Below, piece by piece: positions 31,923 to 44,300 of a DNA stretch of 64,000 nucleotides. Position 1 is the first letter of the stretch. Every line of letters starts with the position of its first letter. The notes beneath the pieces are model-generated. The model was given only the letters and a program-made list of their open reading frames with translations. It made no database searches and was not told the DNA's origin. The DNA lies in assembly GCF_035083965.1 (NCBI RefSeq), contig NC_089723.1, positions 30,445,193 through 30,509,192 of the forward strand. Direction: 5' to 3'. The DNA is from Branchiostoma lanceolatum (Eukaryota > Chordata > Leptocardii > Amphioxiformes > Branchiostomatidae). Position numbers and translations under genes: made by a program.

Positions 31923-34900
31923 CTGTAACTACCGCTCAGGCGACCACTCCTGCAAGAGGGACGACTGCAGTAGTGACCACCGCGGTCGCACAACCTTCGA
32001 CGGCTCATGACGGAACTTCAGCCGCGGCAGAAACCGTAGCGCCTGGGGTACACACGGGGAAACCGATCTTTACCCTACCGACACTACCTTCGGTCGTAGG
32101 TGGAGCAGGAGAAGGTAAGAAGAAGCTCCATGAAAATGGGGGGGGGTATAGTTTTAGGCGTCAGTTTGTGCATGCGTATAAACCTGGCGCAATACTAGTA
32201 TCTTAAGAACCTCTCGATGGATTACTATGATACTTGGTATACTAGTATGTCGGTAAGAGATGTGGACGAGAAGGTCATGATCGATTTTGGGCCACCTGGT
32301 GACTGACCTTGGTTCTGCAGCAGAACTTCCGGTCTTCGTATCTTTGGTCCTGGGCATGCTGTGGTCCCAGTGATTTCTCAGTGAAAGATATATCATATCA
32401 TAAGGTAGAAGTGGTGTAGGTTTGGTGTACGTGGCATCACTGCTACATTCGATTTCTTCTAACAGGGTATTATCAAATGCCAAAACAAGGCGCTAGGGGG
32501 CCCAAAATTCAATTGTTTCGAGGTCTCATCAAGACCTACCCACATATCAAATATTCAAGACAATAAACCTAACATTAGGCCTTCTCTAGTTATCTTGTTT
32601 ACAGACGGACGGGCAGACGGACACAAAGACACACACGGACACGAACCAAACACTAATAAAAAAACATAACCTTCTGTCGAAGGTAAAAAAATGTTGGCAT
32701 TTATGTTTTCTTTCCCTCAAGCCTTCGCCATGTTGGAGTGTACGGGAGAGTACATGCAGATTGTGTTCCACCGCTCACACATTCCCGACTTCGACAAGGA
32801 GCACCTGCACCTCATAGACCCATCGTGCAAAGCGACCGGAAACGCTACCCACCTCATCCTGACTGATCCACTTGAAGGATGTGGAACTGTCAAGACGGTG
32901 AGTACGGTTTGAGGTCGCAGAACACAGTATTTATCCGCGAGTACAAAATGTAGTGCGGTCAAAACTCTTGAACTCTAAAAAGTGATATGTTAATTTCAAG
33001 GTTATACGTATATATATTCTATAAAATGTTACATGATTGTAGGATAGGTTAGCCTTGCATTATTGTTGATTAACTGCCATACATTGTACCATGTACGATT
33101 GTCGAGCAACAAAGTTCAGTCAATAGCTTGCTCATATGGGCTTCAAACGCAAATGCGCCGCACGTCAGTGAGAGTACAAATGAAAAGTTCTCGACGGTGC
33201 CGTCATGAGCTGCCGCCGCAGTGCCGCCGCAGTGCCGCAGCCCAGTGAGAGTGGGCCTTAAGTGTCCAGAGTTTTCCCCACAGCGCAATAGGAAGTACCA
33301 TGGGTCCGAGTATATGGGAAGACAGCTCGGAGATTATGAAATATTAGCCTAAGGAAGAAATGTCGTCAGAAGCCAAACAAGAAACACAGTTTGTTTATAC
33401 TTTTGGACCTTGTCGTATTTGTGAAAATCAGCATTTAAAACAGCTTGAAATAGCTTTTCGTACTTAATTTTTGTGCTGATTCTGTTAAAATCATCACCGC
33501 AGGACACGGAATCAGAGATCATCTACTTCAACAAGGTCCTCAGCCACGACAACGATGGCATCGCCTTCATCACTCGCATCCGGGAACTTGAGGTGCCGTT
33601 CGAATGCCGCATGGACTCACGGGATACCGTGAGCGCCATGTTCAGTCCACAGATTGAGAAGATCTACTTCTTCAGGTCTGCTCATGGGAAGTACAACTTC
33701 GACATGCAGCTGTTTCAGTCAGCCAACTTCCAGCTGCAAATAGGTAATGTTAGGTTTTTTCACTTACATATCCATGTTGCAACATATTTTTAAAAATTGC
33801 CTGTGCGTTTCAAAGTCTTAAGCAGTTATCTCACTGCGTCAAATTGTGCCAAATTGCGAAATACAATAGCAAAGCGACGCCAACTTGTCGCCTGAAATTG
33901 CGATTCTTATCAAAGATAATTCTTAAAAATTGCAAATGGTCGCGAATGGCGTAAACTGGCGTACAGCAACGCAATCACTGAAACTCTCTTTTTAATTAAT
34001 GTTAATCATCGTACCGTGGTGTTTAATTTAATGAAGATATACATGCATCTTGTATCTGATTTGGGACCCAAACTGAGAATAAAACATTCCGGGCGTGACC
34101 ATTTTGTTCACGGATTTTATTCGTGCGTCGCAAGTTGGCGCAATGTCCTTTGGCCATTCGGCGCAGTCCAGTGTGACATGGAAAGTCGCCATCAAACCTT
34201 CAACTGCAATTTGAAACTAAGAAAGAAATTGCCAGTACCAACGCTCGTTTACATGCATCACCGGTTCCAAAACCCTCAGTCTTTTTTCCGCAGACACTTT
34301 CCCGTACGTGGTGCAGTTGAACCAACCGCTGTACGTACAGGTCGAGGTCCTGACTCCCGACCAGGATCTACAGCTGTTCGCAGAAAACTGCATGGCGACT
34401 CCGTCATCGAACATCCTGGACCCCATGTCTTACACGTTCATCAGTGATGGGTAGGCATCGCAACAAAAATATGATTCATAACTGTAAACCAGCTAAGAAT
34501 TGCTAGAAGCCTCGCCAGTCTGCCAGATTTATGTATTTCACTCATATACTATGTGGTAATAGCATTCACGGCAACTTGTTAGTGTCTTGTGGTACGTATC
34601 ACGGTCATCGGGACTAGCCAAAAGTACAATGCAAGGGACCGTCCAGGGAGGAAGAAAGATGGGTAGGCATCGGAAAATATGGGAGAATAATATCAGAGAA
34701 TGTACAGGCATGACATTTTAATGTGAAACATATGCATCATGAAAAAAAAACACAGGAATGATGTAGAACCACCTAGTTGTGACCAGGAGCTCTACTGTGA
34801 GGCTGCTACCAGTTGAGCTAGAGGGACATCCCTTACGGGAGCTTTCTTCATATGAATTATTACGTCCTTTTTCTTTGTTTCCTCTAGATGCCCAGTGGAC

Positions 34901-36164
34901 ACCACCTTTCTGTCACTGTTCTCAAGCAGTCTGAAACAGAAGCGTTTCAGCATCAACTCCTTCGCTTTCGTCAAGGACTATCCTGAGGTAGAAATTCACA
35001 TTTTCACTTGTTTGAGCTGCATATAACCATCTAGTTAAATGACAAAGTCAACATATGAGTATCATGAAAAGTGAAAAGGACACTGCAATAAAAAAGCTAC
35101 AAACCGCCAATTCTTTGACGGTTTGTAGCTCTTTTTTACAGTTAAAACTGTTACTTGACAGCATTATAATTGTACGTTCCTTGCAGGTGTACTTGCACTG
35201 CACGGTGATGGTGTGTAACGCCACAGACCCGAGTTCTCGGTGCGCGCAGGGCTGTGTGCCGCCTTCACCCCGACAGAAGAGAACCGCCGTTGGTGCCGAG
35301 CCTCGGTACAGCGTGTACAAGGGCCCCATTCTGAACCCAGGGTACAAGCCACCTCGTGACATAGGTATGTATATTAACGGTGGTCAAAACACACACTGTA
35401 AAGGCATGTCTTTAAACATAGCGTGCCTAGAAAGATATCTTCAAGAATGTCCTAATAATACCGTTGATTACAAATGTCAGAAACTGCACTCAAGTAAAAG
35501 GTTCGCCAACGTTCCGGCGTTTCTTACTGCAGCCTTCATCTGTTTTGAATGACCAATTACTTAAAACACGTGACCTTACGGACACGTGCAATTGGTTGAA
35601 GGGGTCAGGGTGTTTCTATGGGATCATTTATTGCACATTTGCATCATGTAAAAAGCATGCATATAATGAAATACAAACACGGAAAATATTAGTGATGTTT
35701 GTCATCCTCAACACCACCCCTTACTTTCTCTAGACACATATGCACACACATACAGTATAACATGATAACATATTTACATATTGCTACTGGCGTTTATGGC
35801 TAGGGTTTGAACCCATTGACTTTGGGTGTTTGTTGTATCAAGGACAGGTCGTTATCCACAATACGCTCCGAGACACATCCTGGATATTAAAAAAAAATCC
35901 ATTCTATTGAATTTTTTATTGGTCTATGCAAAACAGTGTATACAGAAAGCAGCCTAAACGTTTTCCCCTCACACAGATCTTGCCGAAGAAGTTGAAGAGA
36001 ATCGCGGAGCCCACGTTCCTCCCAGCGTCATGACGTCACTGGTTATTGCTGTCGGGCTGCTGTTGTGCATTGTCATCACTTTGGTGGGCGTCATCACCTA
36101 CATGCGCAAGCGCGTAGCCCACAAGAAGCTCTACATGGCTCTACCCACTGATGACCTGGAGTAA
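31923..36164 (+). CDS. ZP-domain single-pass membrane protein, C-terminal seven exons (5' part not identified)
   Basis: Exons 31923-32114, 32722-32897, 33503-33743, 34294-34450, 34888-34987, 35187-35364 and 35977-36164, all GT-AG and in phase. The first is a Thr/Ala/Pro-rich mucin-like linker. Exons 2-3 form a ZP-N module (starting LECTGEYMQIVFHRSHIPD) with paired cysteines; exons 4-6 form ZP-C (DTFPYVVQLNQPLYVQVEVL, then YLHCTVMVC). A basic RQKR site at 35271-35282 fits the consensus cleavage site that frees ZP proteins for polymerisation. The last exon encodes a membrane helix (SLVIAVGLLLCIVITLVGVI), a short basic tail and TAA. AATAAA signals lie at 36529 and 36600. ZP domains build extracellular filaments or act in adhesion. 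Signal peptide and earlier exons must lie upstream but were not found. An orphan ZP protein; no specific orthologue claimed. Confidence 0.88.
32200..32640. repeat. Interspersed 'GGTTCTGCAGCAGAAC' repeat family, copy 3 (ZP-gene intron)
   Basis: Contains 'ATACTTGGTATACTAGTATG', 'TTGGTTCTGCAGCAGAACTT', 'GGGCATGCTGTGGTCCCAGT' and ends in an 'ACAGACGGACGGGCAGACGG' run, parallel to 5370-5600 and 16428-16697. Confidence 0.55.
33825..34185. mobile_element. MITE-like repeat, copy 2 (ZP-gene intron)
   Basis: Left 'CACTGCGTCAAATTGTGCCA', middle 'GTCGCCTGAAATTGCGATTC', right 'TTGGCGCAATGTCCTTTGGC' and 'CGGCGCAGTCCAGTGTGACA'. The ends are imperfectly inverted. Same block vocabulary as 28812-29250. Confidence 0.5.
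34757..34836 (-). repeat. tRNA-derived SINE, copy 2 (tRNA head only)
   Basis: On the minus strand: GGGATGTCCCTCTAGCTCAA, CTGGTAGCAGCCTCACAGTA, GAGCTCCTGGTCACAACTAG. 'TAGCTCAACTGGTAGCAG' is a good tRNA-type internal box A. The rest of the SINE is missing. It ends 52 bases before a ZP exon. Confidence 0.7.
35092..35138. repeat. Hairpin with A/T tracts in ZP-gene intron
   Basis: AAAAAGCTACAAACCG pairs with CGGTTTGTAGCT across a short loop and is followed by a run of six T. The stem is 12 perfect pairs plus flanking A:T pairs. It sits about 50 bases upstream of the ZP exon at 35187. Confidence 0.75.
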
Positions 36165-38131
36165 ATGACCTCGCCTCATAATGGCATTTTCATAGCTGTT
36201 TAGCTTTAGCTGTGTGCACCGTCAGATACAAATGTTTGTAATCTAGACACATGGTTTTGCTTTTTTCAGTAGCAAACGTAGTCGTGACGTATCAAGTTCC
36301 GACTTTTCTTTATCTCCTAGTTTATCAATAGATGAAAGTTATCATTATCTATCAGTTGTTATACCTTACAACTATGATTATGCTGTGATGATTTAAAACT
36401 TCTGTCGTAATTATCGTTGTGAAGTCACGATATAAGAATTCACAAACCAGACTATTCGTAGTAATCGTTTAGTTGATTTTTACCATATCTTTCTTTCCCC
36501 TCAGTATAGAAAAGGCAATGTCCTCATAAATAAAGCATAGACCGAAAATTGTGTATCTTCTCAACTTCATCTTTCTTTGCCTTGCATGTTTGCTTGTTGA
36601 ATAAACCTTGAATACGCAGTCATTGTGCAAAAATGTCGTTTCTATGACCGTTCCTTAAATATCTTAGTTTAATTTCTCTATATCAACGTTTTCGTCACGG
36701 AACTTGGAGCGAAAGCACATCCCGCCAAGTGAGAACTTAAGGACCGGCGAGCATTTGCAAGGGGAAGATTAGAAATCCATTTTGTAAATACAATATTATG
36801 AGTCAAGTTATGAGGAGACACATAAAGGCATTATTTACTATTTTACTTTAGCACTTCGGCAAGATGTTTTTTACTTTATTATTAAAGTGGTGCGATGAAC
36901 AACTTTCATGGTTGGTCGGAGCGCATTTCTTTCATGTCAAAACACGTTGCCACCATGTTTTGACAAGCATTCATCAACTAACACAACCAGTATGGAGTAC
37001 TGTGTGTTATATCCAGCGTTACCCAGCACAACGGTGTTGTCCGTGGTAACTGTGGAAACTTGTAGTGTCAAGTACCATTCTATGTAAACTATCAATCCAA
37101 ATTGCGTATGCTGCCTGAACTAGTCGTGTCATTGGCACCTCCACTCAACTTCAAGTCTAAGATTACAATTGTGATTGGTACAATTGCATTATTGTCATCG
37201 ATTCTAAAAAGGGTGCCTATTTCAAGTGAAGGAAAGGCCATACCGATTTGACTATATGGATGACATCCTCTGGGCACCCAAACCGATGGGAGCGTTCGAA
37301 AAAAAAGTTGGACAAAATATAAGTTGCCTTATTATGAAGTCTGGTCGGGAGGGTTGAACAAATGAATAAAACAGAACATGTTATACCAAACAATAAGTTC
37401 TTTATTTTTGCTCTTTCACATCTTCTTCTATGACTTAAGACGACTTCCCTCTGGGCTCGACATACATACAGCTGATGGGACTGATACGCATGGCAAAAGG
37501 CATTTAATATATGACATTATTATGCGTTTGCAATATCTTGAAATTTACGGCATATGTCTGCTCATTTTTCAGCTTCTTTGTACGAGTTACAGTATGGTCG
37601 TAATTTGTTTTTGAAATGGACGAAAATCCATGAACGCACGAATGTCATCCATATGATAATCAAGTCAGTGTGACCATACTTTCTCATTGATTAGACCTCT
37701 AATGGTTCATACAATTCCTGGAAAATCAGTTACATGTTGTTTTTTTTTCATATTGGACGTAATAAGATCAATTAAAACCAATGCTGTTTTCTAACCATAT
37801 CAAACGTCGCAAATTCGCTCGGTTAAAAGTGCTATTTACCAACGCCTGTTAACATATTTGTTAAGTACTTCAAGGGATGAAATACGTAACGCATATTGAT
37901 AACAACCCAAATGTGAGTCTATGTCTAGTAGAAATAGAACAAGATCACATCATGAATCATTTTTGCTTTATTTGATTCGACATCTGTTATCAAAATGCAG
38001 AAACGTACCATTAACTATTACAACACACTGCCAAAACAAGACGTCATTTGTTGCATTAACTAGGATAAACTAGATAGTCACTATACCGTAACCTGCTGGG
38101 AGATTTGGGTGCCAACGTTCAAGTCAGCGGC
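36165..38131. other. Intergenic: 3' UTR of the ZP gene, then unassigned AT-rich DNA
   Basis: 36165-36620 holds the 3' UTR with polyadenylation signals at 36529-36534 and 36600-36605. From 36620 to 38131 I see no exon, repeat family or RNA gene. Confidence 0.5.
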
Positions 38132-39807
38132 ATGAATACCCACATTCTCTTCATCATCTCTCTGCTTTCCAAAGAAGGTAAGACAAATTATGAAATGCTT
38201 TTCATGATAGTTTGACAAACGTTGGTCAGAGGATGCAATTGCTAGTTGATACGCGGATATGCCATGTGTATGTAAAAAAGACTTCCACAGTCACCACACG
38301 TTTCAGTAAGAACCGTCCAGCGCAGTCTCATTTTCGACATCGCGCTGCATATCTTAACGCCTTATGTTTGACTATTTGTGAATATTTTAAACTATTTTCA
38401 TGACGTTGTGGTGCATTTTAATTGTGAGGTGGTCTCTTTAATTTCAACTGTGTGCTTGCATAATTTTCTAGACACGGCTTATCTATGGATCAGTTTGGTC
38501 CAATTTTTCGGGTCCTTTTTTCATTATTTTTTTCTATGAATTGAGTCGTTCAGGGGACAAAACTAGAAATGGTCAATATCCTAGTGGGAAACATGGCAAC
38601 GATGGCTGGATGACCCAACTACCTTGACATTTTCAAATATGCATATTATTGATGATCTTATCATTTCAGTTAAACTTTATAGTCTAAATTACTTATCGCC
38701 ACGATGTTTTCCTTTTAACAATGCGTGATATCGTAATGCTCTATAATGTGTTTCTTTATTTACTGTTCTGCGGCCCCCCACCCCCAGTGGCGGCTATAGA
38801 CTGTTCCCAGTGCACCTTCCCAGACAGCCAGGACCCTGATGACGTCACTTGTATCACCAGCCCTCCAGCGGCCACCGCCTGTCCGCTCAACGCCACGCGG
38901 TGTGAGGCCGCCGTCAGCGCCAGCATGAGGGGTCGGAACATTCATTCATTCACTTTTACTCGTGCATTCTCTCTTTCTTTCTTTCCTTCCTTCCTTCACT
39001 CAATCATCCATCCGTCCATTCATCATTCATGCCTTCATCTATCCATTCATTCATCCCTTAATCCAATTATCTATTAATCCACATGTATTGTACATTTTTC
39101 ATCAAAATGTTGAAAAATAAAAAATAACAATAAAATAACTACAAATCCGATTACTAATTGTAATTTTTTACCTTTTGCTCGCCAGGTGGCGCCCTTCCCA
39201 TCGTTCTGAGTTTCAGGCGCAGGTGCAGCGCCGTCCAGGGTAACCAGGGATGTGCGCAGGCGCAGAACACACAAGAGTGTCAGACGACCTGTGGCACAGG
39301 TCAGTTTTCATTTTCAAAAATATCTCTCTTCGTGTCTTTTCCGACATCCTTTCATAATACTAATTGTCCAATCCCATAGTCATGCTAACCTCCATCAAAG
39401 CGCAGAAATACAAAATTGATTCATAAAATGCAAACGTATGACGGACATGCAGCCATCCTCTCATTGGTCGAACCGCAATGCCTTCACTGGTTGAACTGAT
39501 AATTGTGATGGACGGTTAGGATCTGCCATTTCATCTCTTCTTGCGACGGTCTCTGATTAGTGTCTACCCCACTCCAGACGGCTGCCTGCCAGACGACCCC
39601 ACTGACGCCATCAGAGACGACACCTGTAGCGGCACGGCTCAGGGTGGGGGAGGGGGTGGTGGCGCTAACCAGAACACCCCGGCAGCCGGAAACGGGACGC
39701 AAACCGGAACCGGAAGTAATGGTGGTGTCATTCCTGAAAGCAGCATGATTACCATCACTACCATTACCATGGTTATCATGGGATCAGCATCGACGTCGAC
39801 AACATAA
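38132..39807 (+). CDS. Small secreted cysteine-rich protein, Ly6/uPAR-like, four exons
   Basis: Exons 38132-38177, 38788-38931, 39186-39299 and 39578-39807; all GT-AG, phase 1 throughout, 177 codons. Exon 1 encodes a short signal peptide (MNTHILFIISLLSKE). The mature chain opens with IDCSQCTFPDSQDP and has eleven cysteines before residue 130; the C-x2-C start and the closely spaced C..C..DGC end resemble the Ly6/uPAR three-finger fold. The C-terminal part is Gly/Asn/Thr-rich (low complexity) and ends in a mildly hydrophobic segment MITITTITMVIMG, which could be a weak GPI-attachment signal. Uniform phase-1 introns suit a shuffled extracellular module. The family assignment rests on cysteine pattern only. 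Intron 2 holds TTCC/ATCC microsatellite sequence. Confidence 0.75.
38941..39065. repeat. Imperfect (TTCA)n/(TTCC)n/(ATCC)n microsatellite
   Basis: Runs of TTCATTCA, CTTTCTTTCC and ATCCATCCGTCC in an intron of the Ly6-like gene, beginning just after the splice donor of exon 2. Confidence 0.85.
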
Positions 39808-41352
39808 TCAAATTAGTCTGGCGTTGGTGATAGTGGTGGCGCTGGTGGCATAAGCACATTTGTTATCATTAGCAAACCGACGTCGTTGTATTGTGCATGT
39901 ACCAATGTATGACTTCAAGACAATGCAAATGCAAGGGCTATGCAGGTTCTTGCGAAAGGAAAAGGCAGAGACAAAGGCTTTCATTACATTCTGGAAACCT
40001 TTTCTGTTTTAACTTGTATATGTCGCAATTTGTTACACGTGCTCAGCACGAACATTGCTCAACGTTTGTCGGCTTATTGTAAATTAAAAACTGGTGAAAA
40101 ATACAAGACCTACAAATGTAGAGTTTCGTGATTTGATGTTTTCATTTTCTACACAATGTTCAACAATAACCAGTTGATTATGGTAACGTTACATGTACAC
40201 TTTTCACTCTCATTTGATGAATTCTAACTATAAAGCTTTGAGAATGATTAGTCAACGGAGAATGGGCAATGAAACATTTTAAAAAGCTAACGACGCATAT
40301 CGTATAATATCTTTCACTGTGTCTAAAGGCGTGATTTATCAAGCAGAAAGATATTCCTCTCGTTCTCATTTACATATGTCATGGCTCACATGTTTGAGAG
40401 TCATATCATGGAGTGCACTAGATCTGTAATATTTCCTCGTTAGTAATGCAAATTAGATCCTGATTTCTATAATGAGCATTTAATTAAGTCAAGCATCACT
40501 TAGGCTACTGATATACCTAAAATCATGACGATCCATCCACCCCTTCTTGAGTTATTCGATTCTCCTCCAAAGTCTGAAACAAAATCGGCCCCTTGCACTT
40601 GCAAAAAAGCCGCTAGGGAGTGCAGACCTTCAGCACAAGAGTCTTTCGTTAAACAAACTTGAAATCTTTACTACTCACAGACGTGTGATAACCTACATGA
40701 TTTCAAAATGGCAGACTCATATCATGCATGCAACCACCATCAAACATAATATGCTTAATCACTTGTAAGTTGTACATGCACTGCCGTGGTTTGATTTGTT
40801 TTCAAGTTGCAATTACATTTGTGACATCGCAAGCATCACAAACAGAGACGTATTCACCCTGAGTCTGGCTGTTAACATTTGTTATCTTCAAAGACACTAC
40901 ATATAGAATGATGCAATTGATTCGTCTATTGATAATTCAAATTAACACTTTTTGTTGATCGTAAGGATTCCAGGTTTATTACGTCTGGTGCTAGCACTTC
41001 ACAATATAAATCTGTGTTTTTGTCAACCATCAAGGTACCTGTGACAGAATACAGCAGTTGAACTTAAAATATGAACTTAAAGAAGATGTCAATTACAAAA
41101 AGAGGAGCAATGCTTCAGTAATTTTGAAAACTCAGTGTCTGTCACCACTGTGCCCAACTAATGTTACACCAATAATACTATTTTAAGGTCTATCATCTAG
41201 TTTCTAAAAATCATCTCTGAGTCCATGCTCATGTTGGAAAACATTCGACCTCTTTAAAATGTATATATATTTACAACTGATGTACATGTATGCCTAGCTA
41301 GAAAAATCAGCAGGCTATCGTATATCATATCATATGTCATGACCTATTTCAT
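39808..41352. other. Intergenic, no gene seen
   Basis: 40490-40620 carries interspersed-repeat text also seen at 18940-19190 (CTTCTTGAGTTATTCG, AAGCCGCTAGGGAGTGCAGA). Otherwise nothing recognisable. Confidence 0.45.
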
Positions 41353-44300
41353 CTATTTCGCCTGATCAAAGTAACTGACAGCTTTCTTGTTGTCACCGAG
41401 GTCACTCCACGCGGTACCCAATTTGTTGAGTGAGTAAGTGATATCAGCGTGTGCAGTGCTCGCACCGTGCACGTGGATACACCTGTAAGCGCGGTGACTT
41501 GCCCTGTGCTTGACACCGCCGGCCAGCAAGTTAGGAGAGAGAATTTAACTGGTCTTACCTGGTTTGATGGCAACATGAACGGAGTCGGAAGGTTGCGTTT
41601 TGATGGTTTAATTAAGAAGAGTTAGTAGTTCACCGTGATTACATATGTGCCGCCTGAGTCTACTGACTAATGCAAGTCCCGGTACAGTTCTTGATTGTGA
41701 TGAAAGCTTCCTCGTGTGGAATCTTGAAGTTAGTCCGAGTTGTATGATTAGTTCAAAGTTCCGAGTGGATGTCGCAGTAATCCAAGTTGAATAGCGATCC
41801 AGCAATTGTCCATGTATCCTGGTAAATGCCTCCAAAGTCCAGATAAGTACCGTAAAAACTGGTCAATTCTCCCAACCTTTCTGACCCAGTCCTTTATCCT
41901 TTCTTGACTTGTTTTCCTCCCAGTGAAGAGCCTGATTTCTTCCTGCTTGTCCGGCAAGGAAGTCCTGATTTCTTCCCCCTATGGGAAGCCTAAATCCTTC
42001 TTTCTCCCTGTGAGAAAGCCCTGATTTCTTCCCCCTGTGGGAAGCCTAAATCCTTCTTTCTCCCTGTGAGAAAGCCCTGAGCCCTCCTGTGTTGAGAAGC
42101 CTGTCCCTCTCTTCTGAGTGAGCCTATTTTCTTTCCATGTGCTGAGGTCCCTAGAGTCTATCCAAAAACACGTGTCCTAGATTTGGCGGGAACTTGCCTG
42201 TATCTTATTAACATTTCTAAAGGCGGCAAATTTAAGAGACATTGGCATTTACACTGGCCCCCAATTGCCGACTTAAAGGCAATTTCTACACTTTAGTTTC
42301 CTGATGCCAATGCTATACATTATACAATAATATAGTCTATTTTGGTTAGTAGTAGAAACATGCAGAATAAGATTCCTTAAAGTCCAAATAGGGTATTCTA
42401 GTTCACTACGTTGCAGTTACATGCATTATAAACTCTTATACTAGAGTCCGAACGTAATCCTCCTGGAATTTCAGGTTTCTAGGCTTCTCCCTGGTCTTCT
42501 TCCAGTATTGGGCACAGCTTGTCTATCGGACGTTCTAGGATGTTGTGCTGTGTTTTGACTTTGACATGTCGGACTAATCCTTCGCTGCCACGCACTACTT
42601 CTACCACTTTACCCAACGGCCACTGGCCTCGTGGGTTGTTCTCATCCTTCAGGAGCACTAGATCTCCCACTGTGAAGTTTCTCCTTTGTTTGCCCCATTT
42701 TTGGCGTCCTTGTAGAGTGGGTAGATACTCCTTGACCCACCTCTTCCAGAACAGGTCTGCTATGTACTGGATCTGCTTCCATCGGCGCTTTGCATACTGG
42801 TCTCCCTTCTCTGTTAAGTTGGGTGGAAGGTCCGTCTTTGACTATGCCTCAGATTACCGTTTTCAGAAGCAAAGTTTTACTCCTCGCTACTATTAGCTGT
42901 TTTACGGTAAAGGCTTTCTCGAGCGGGGGAACCTTACACCTTCCTCTGGTGGGCAGGGTCATCAATCAAAGAAGAACATTCCAAGACGTCAAGAATCAGA
43001 CGTGGTCCAGACAACAAAGAAAGCATTTCCTTAACCTTGACGTGACTGCATTTCCTCGTTTGTTACAAACAATATTTACTTGCAAGTTCGTCCAAGGGCC
43101 TTTGCTGTCTTGGCTCCTTTTCTTACTGAAACTTCCCGACAAGACCACAGTTTACTGTCTTGTCGTAGAACCAGTTTTTACTGTAAGCGCGGTGACTTGC
43201 CCTGTGCTTGACACCGCCGGCCAGTTAAATTCCCTCTCCTAACTTGCTGGCCGGCGGTGTCAAGCACAGGGCAAGTCACCGCGCTTACAACACCGATACA
43301 TCTGCAATGCCTGCTCATGGTAGCTAACGGCCTTTCTGTAATCACCAAGGTTACTACAGGTGGTACCCAAGTTGTTAAGTGACCCAGCAATGTCAGGATG
43401 TGGACTGTTTTCACCGAAGGTGCTCCGCTTCATCTGTAGTGACTGTTCAAAGTAGCTAACGGCCTTTCCGTATTCACTAAGGTTCATCCAGGCGGCACCC
43501 AAGTTGTTAAGAGAGCCGGCAATACCAGGATTTGCAGTGTCGTCACCATAGACATCCCGCCTGATCTGTAGTGACTGCTCATAATAGCTAACCGCCTTTC
43601 CGTAATCATCAAGGTTCATCCAGGCGGCACCCAAATTGTTGAGTGTATCGGCAACGCCAGGATGCGCAGTGTCCTCGCCATAGATTTTTCGCCTCATCTG
43701 TAGTGACTTTTCATAACAGGTAACAGCCTTTCTGTAATCACCAAGTGTCATGCAGGTGTTACCAAAGCTGTCAAGTGAGTCGGCAATCTCAGGATGCACA
43801 GTGTCCTCCGCATAGACACTCAGTCTCATCTGTAGTGACTGTTCATAATAATCCATAGCCTTTCTGTAATCACCTAGGTTATCCCATGCGATACCCAAGT
43901 TGTTGAGTGATTTTGCAATCTTGGGATGTGCAGTGTTCTTACCATAGATACGACGCTCTATCTGTAGAGACTGTTCATAAAAACAGATCGCCTTTCTGAA
44001 ATCACCAAGGTCCCTCCAGGTGATACCCAAATTGTGAAGTGAGGTGGCGATGTCAGGATGTGCAGTGTCACCATAAATACTCCGCCTCATCTGTAGGGAC
44101 TGTTCATGATAACTGATCGCCGTCCTGTAATCACCACGTTTACTCCATATGATACCCAAGTTGTTCAGCGAGTCGCCAATGGTAGGATGCACAGTGTCCT
44201 CACCATAGATACTCCGCCTCATCTGTAGTGACTGTTCATAATACCTGACGGCCTTTTTGGAATTACCAAGGTAATCCCATGCGTTACCCAAGCTGTTAAG

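Noticed and set aside
34757..34836. Functional tRNA gene
   Set aside because: Only box-A-like head text is present; no cloverleaf closes and it recurs as a SINE.
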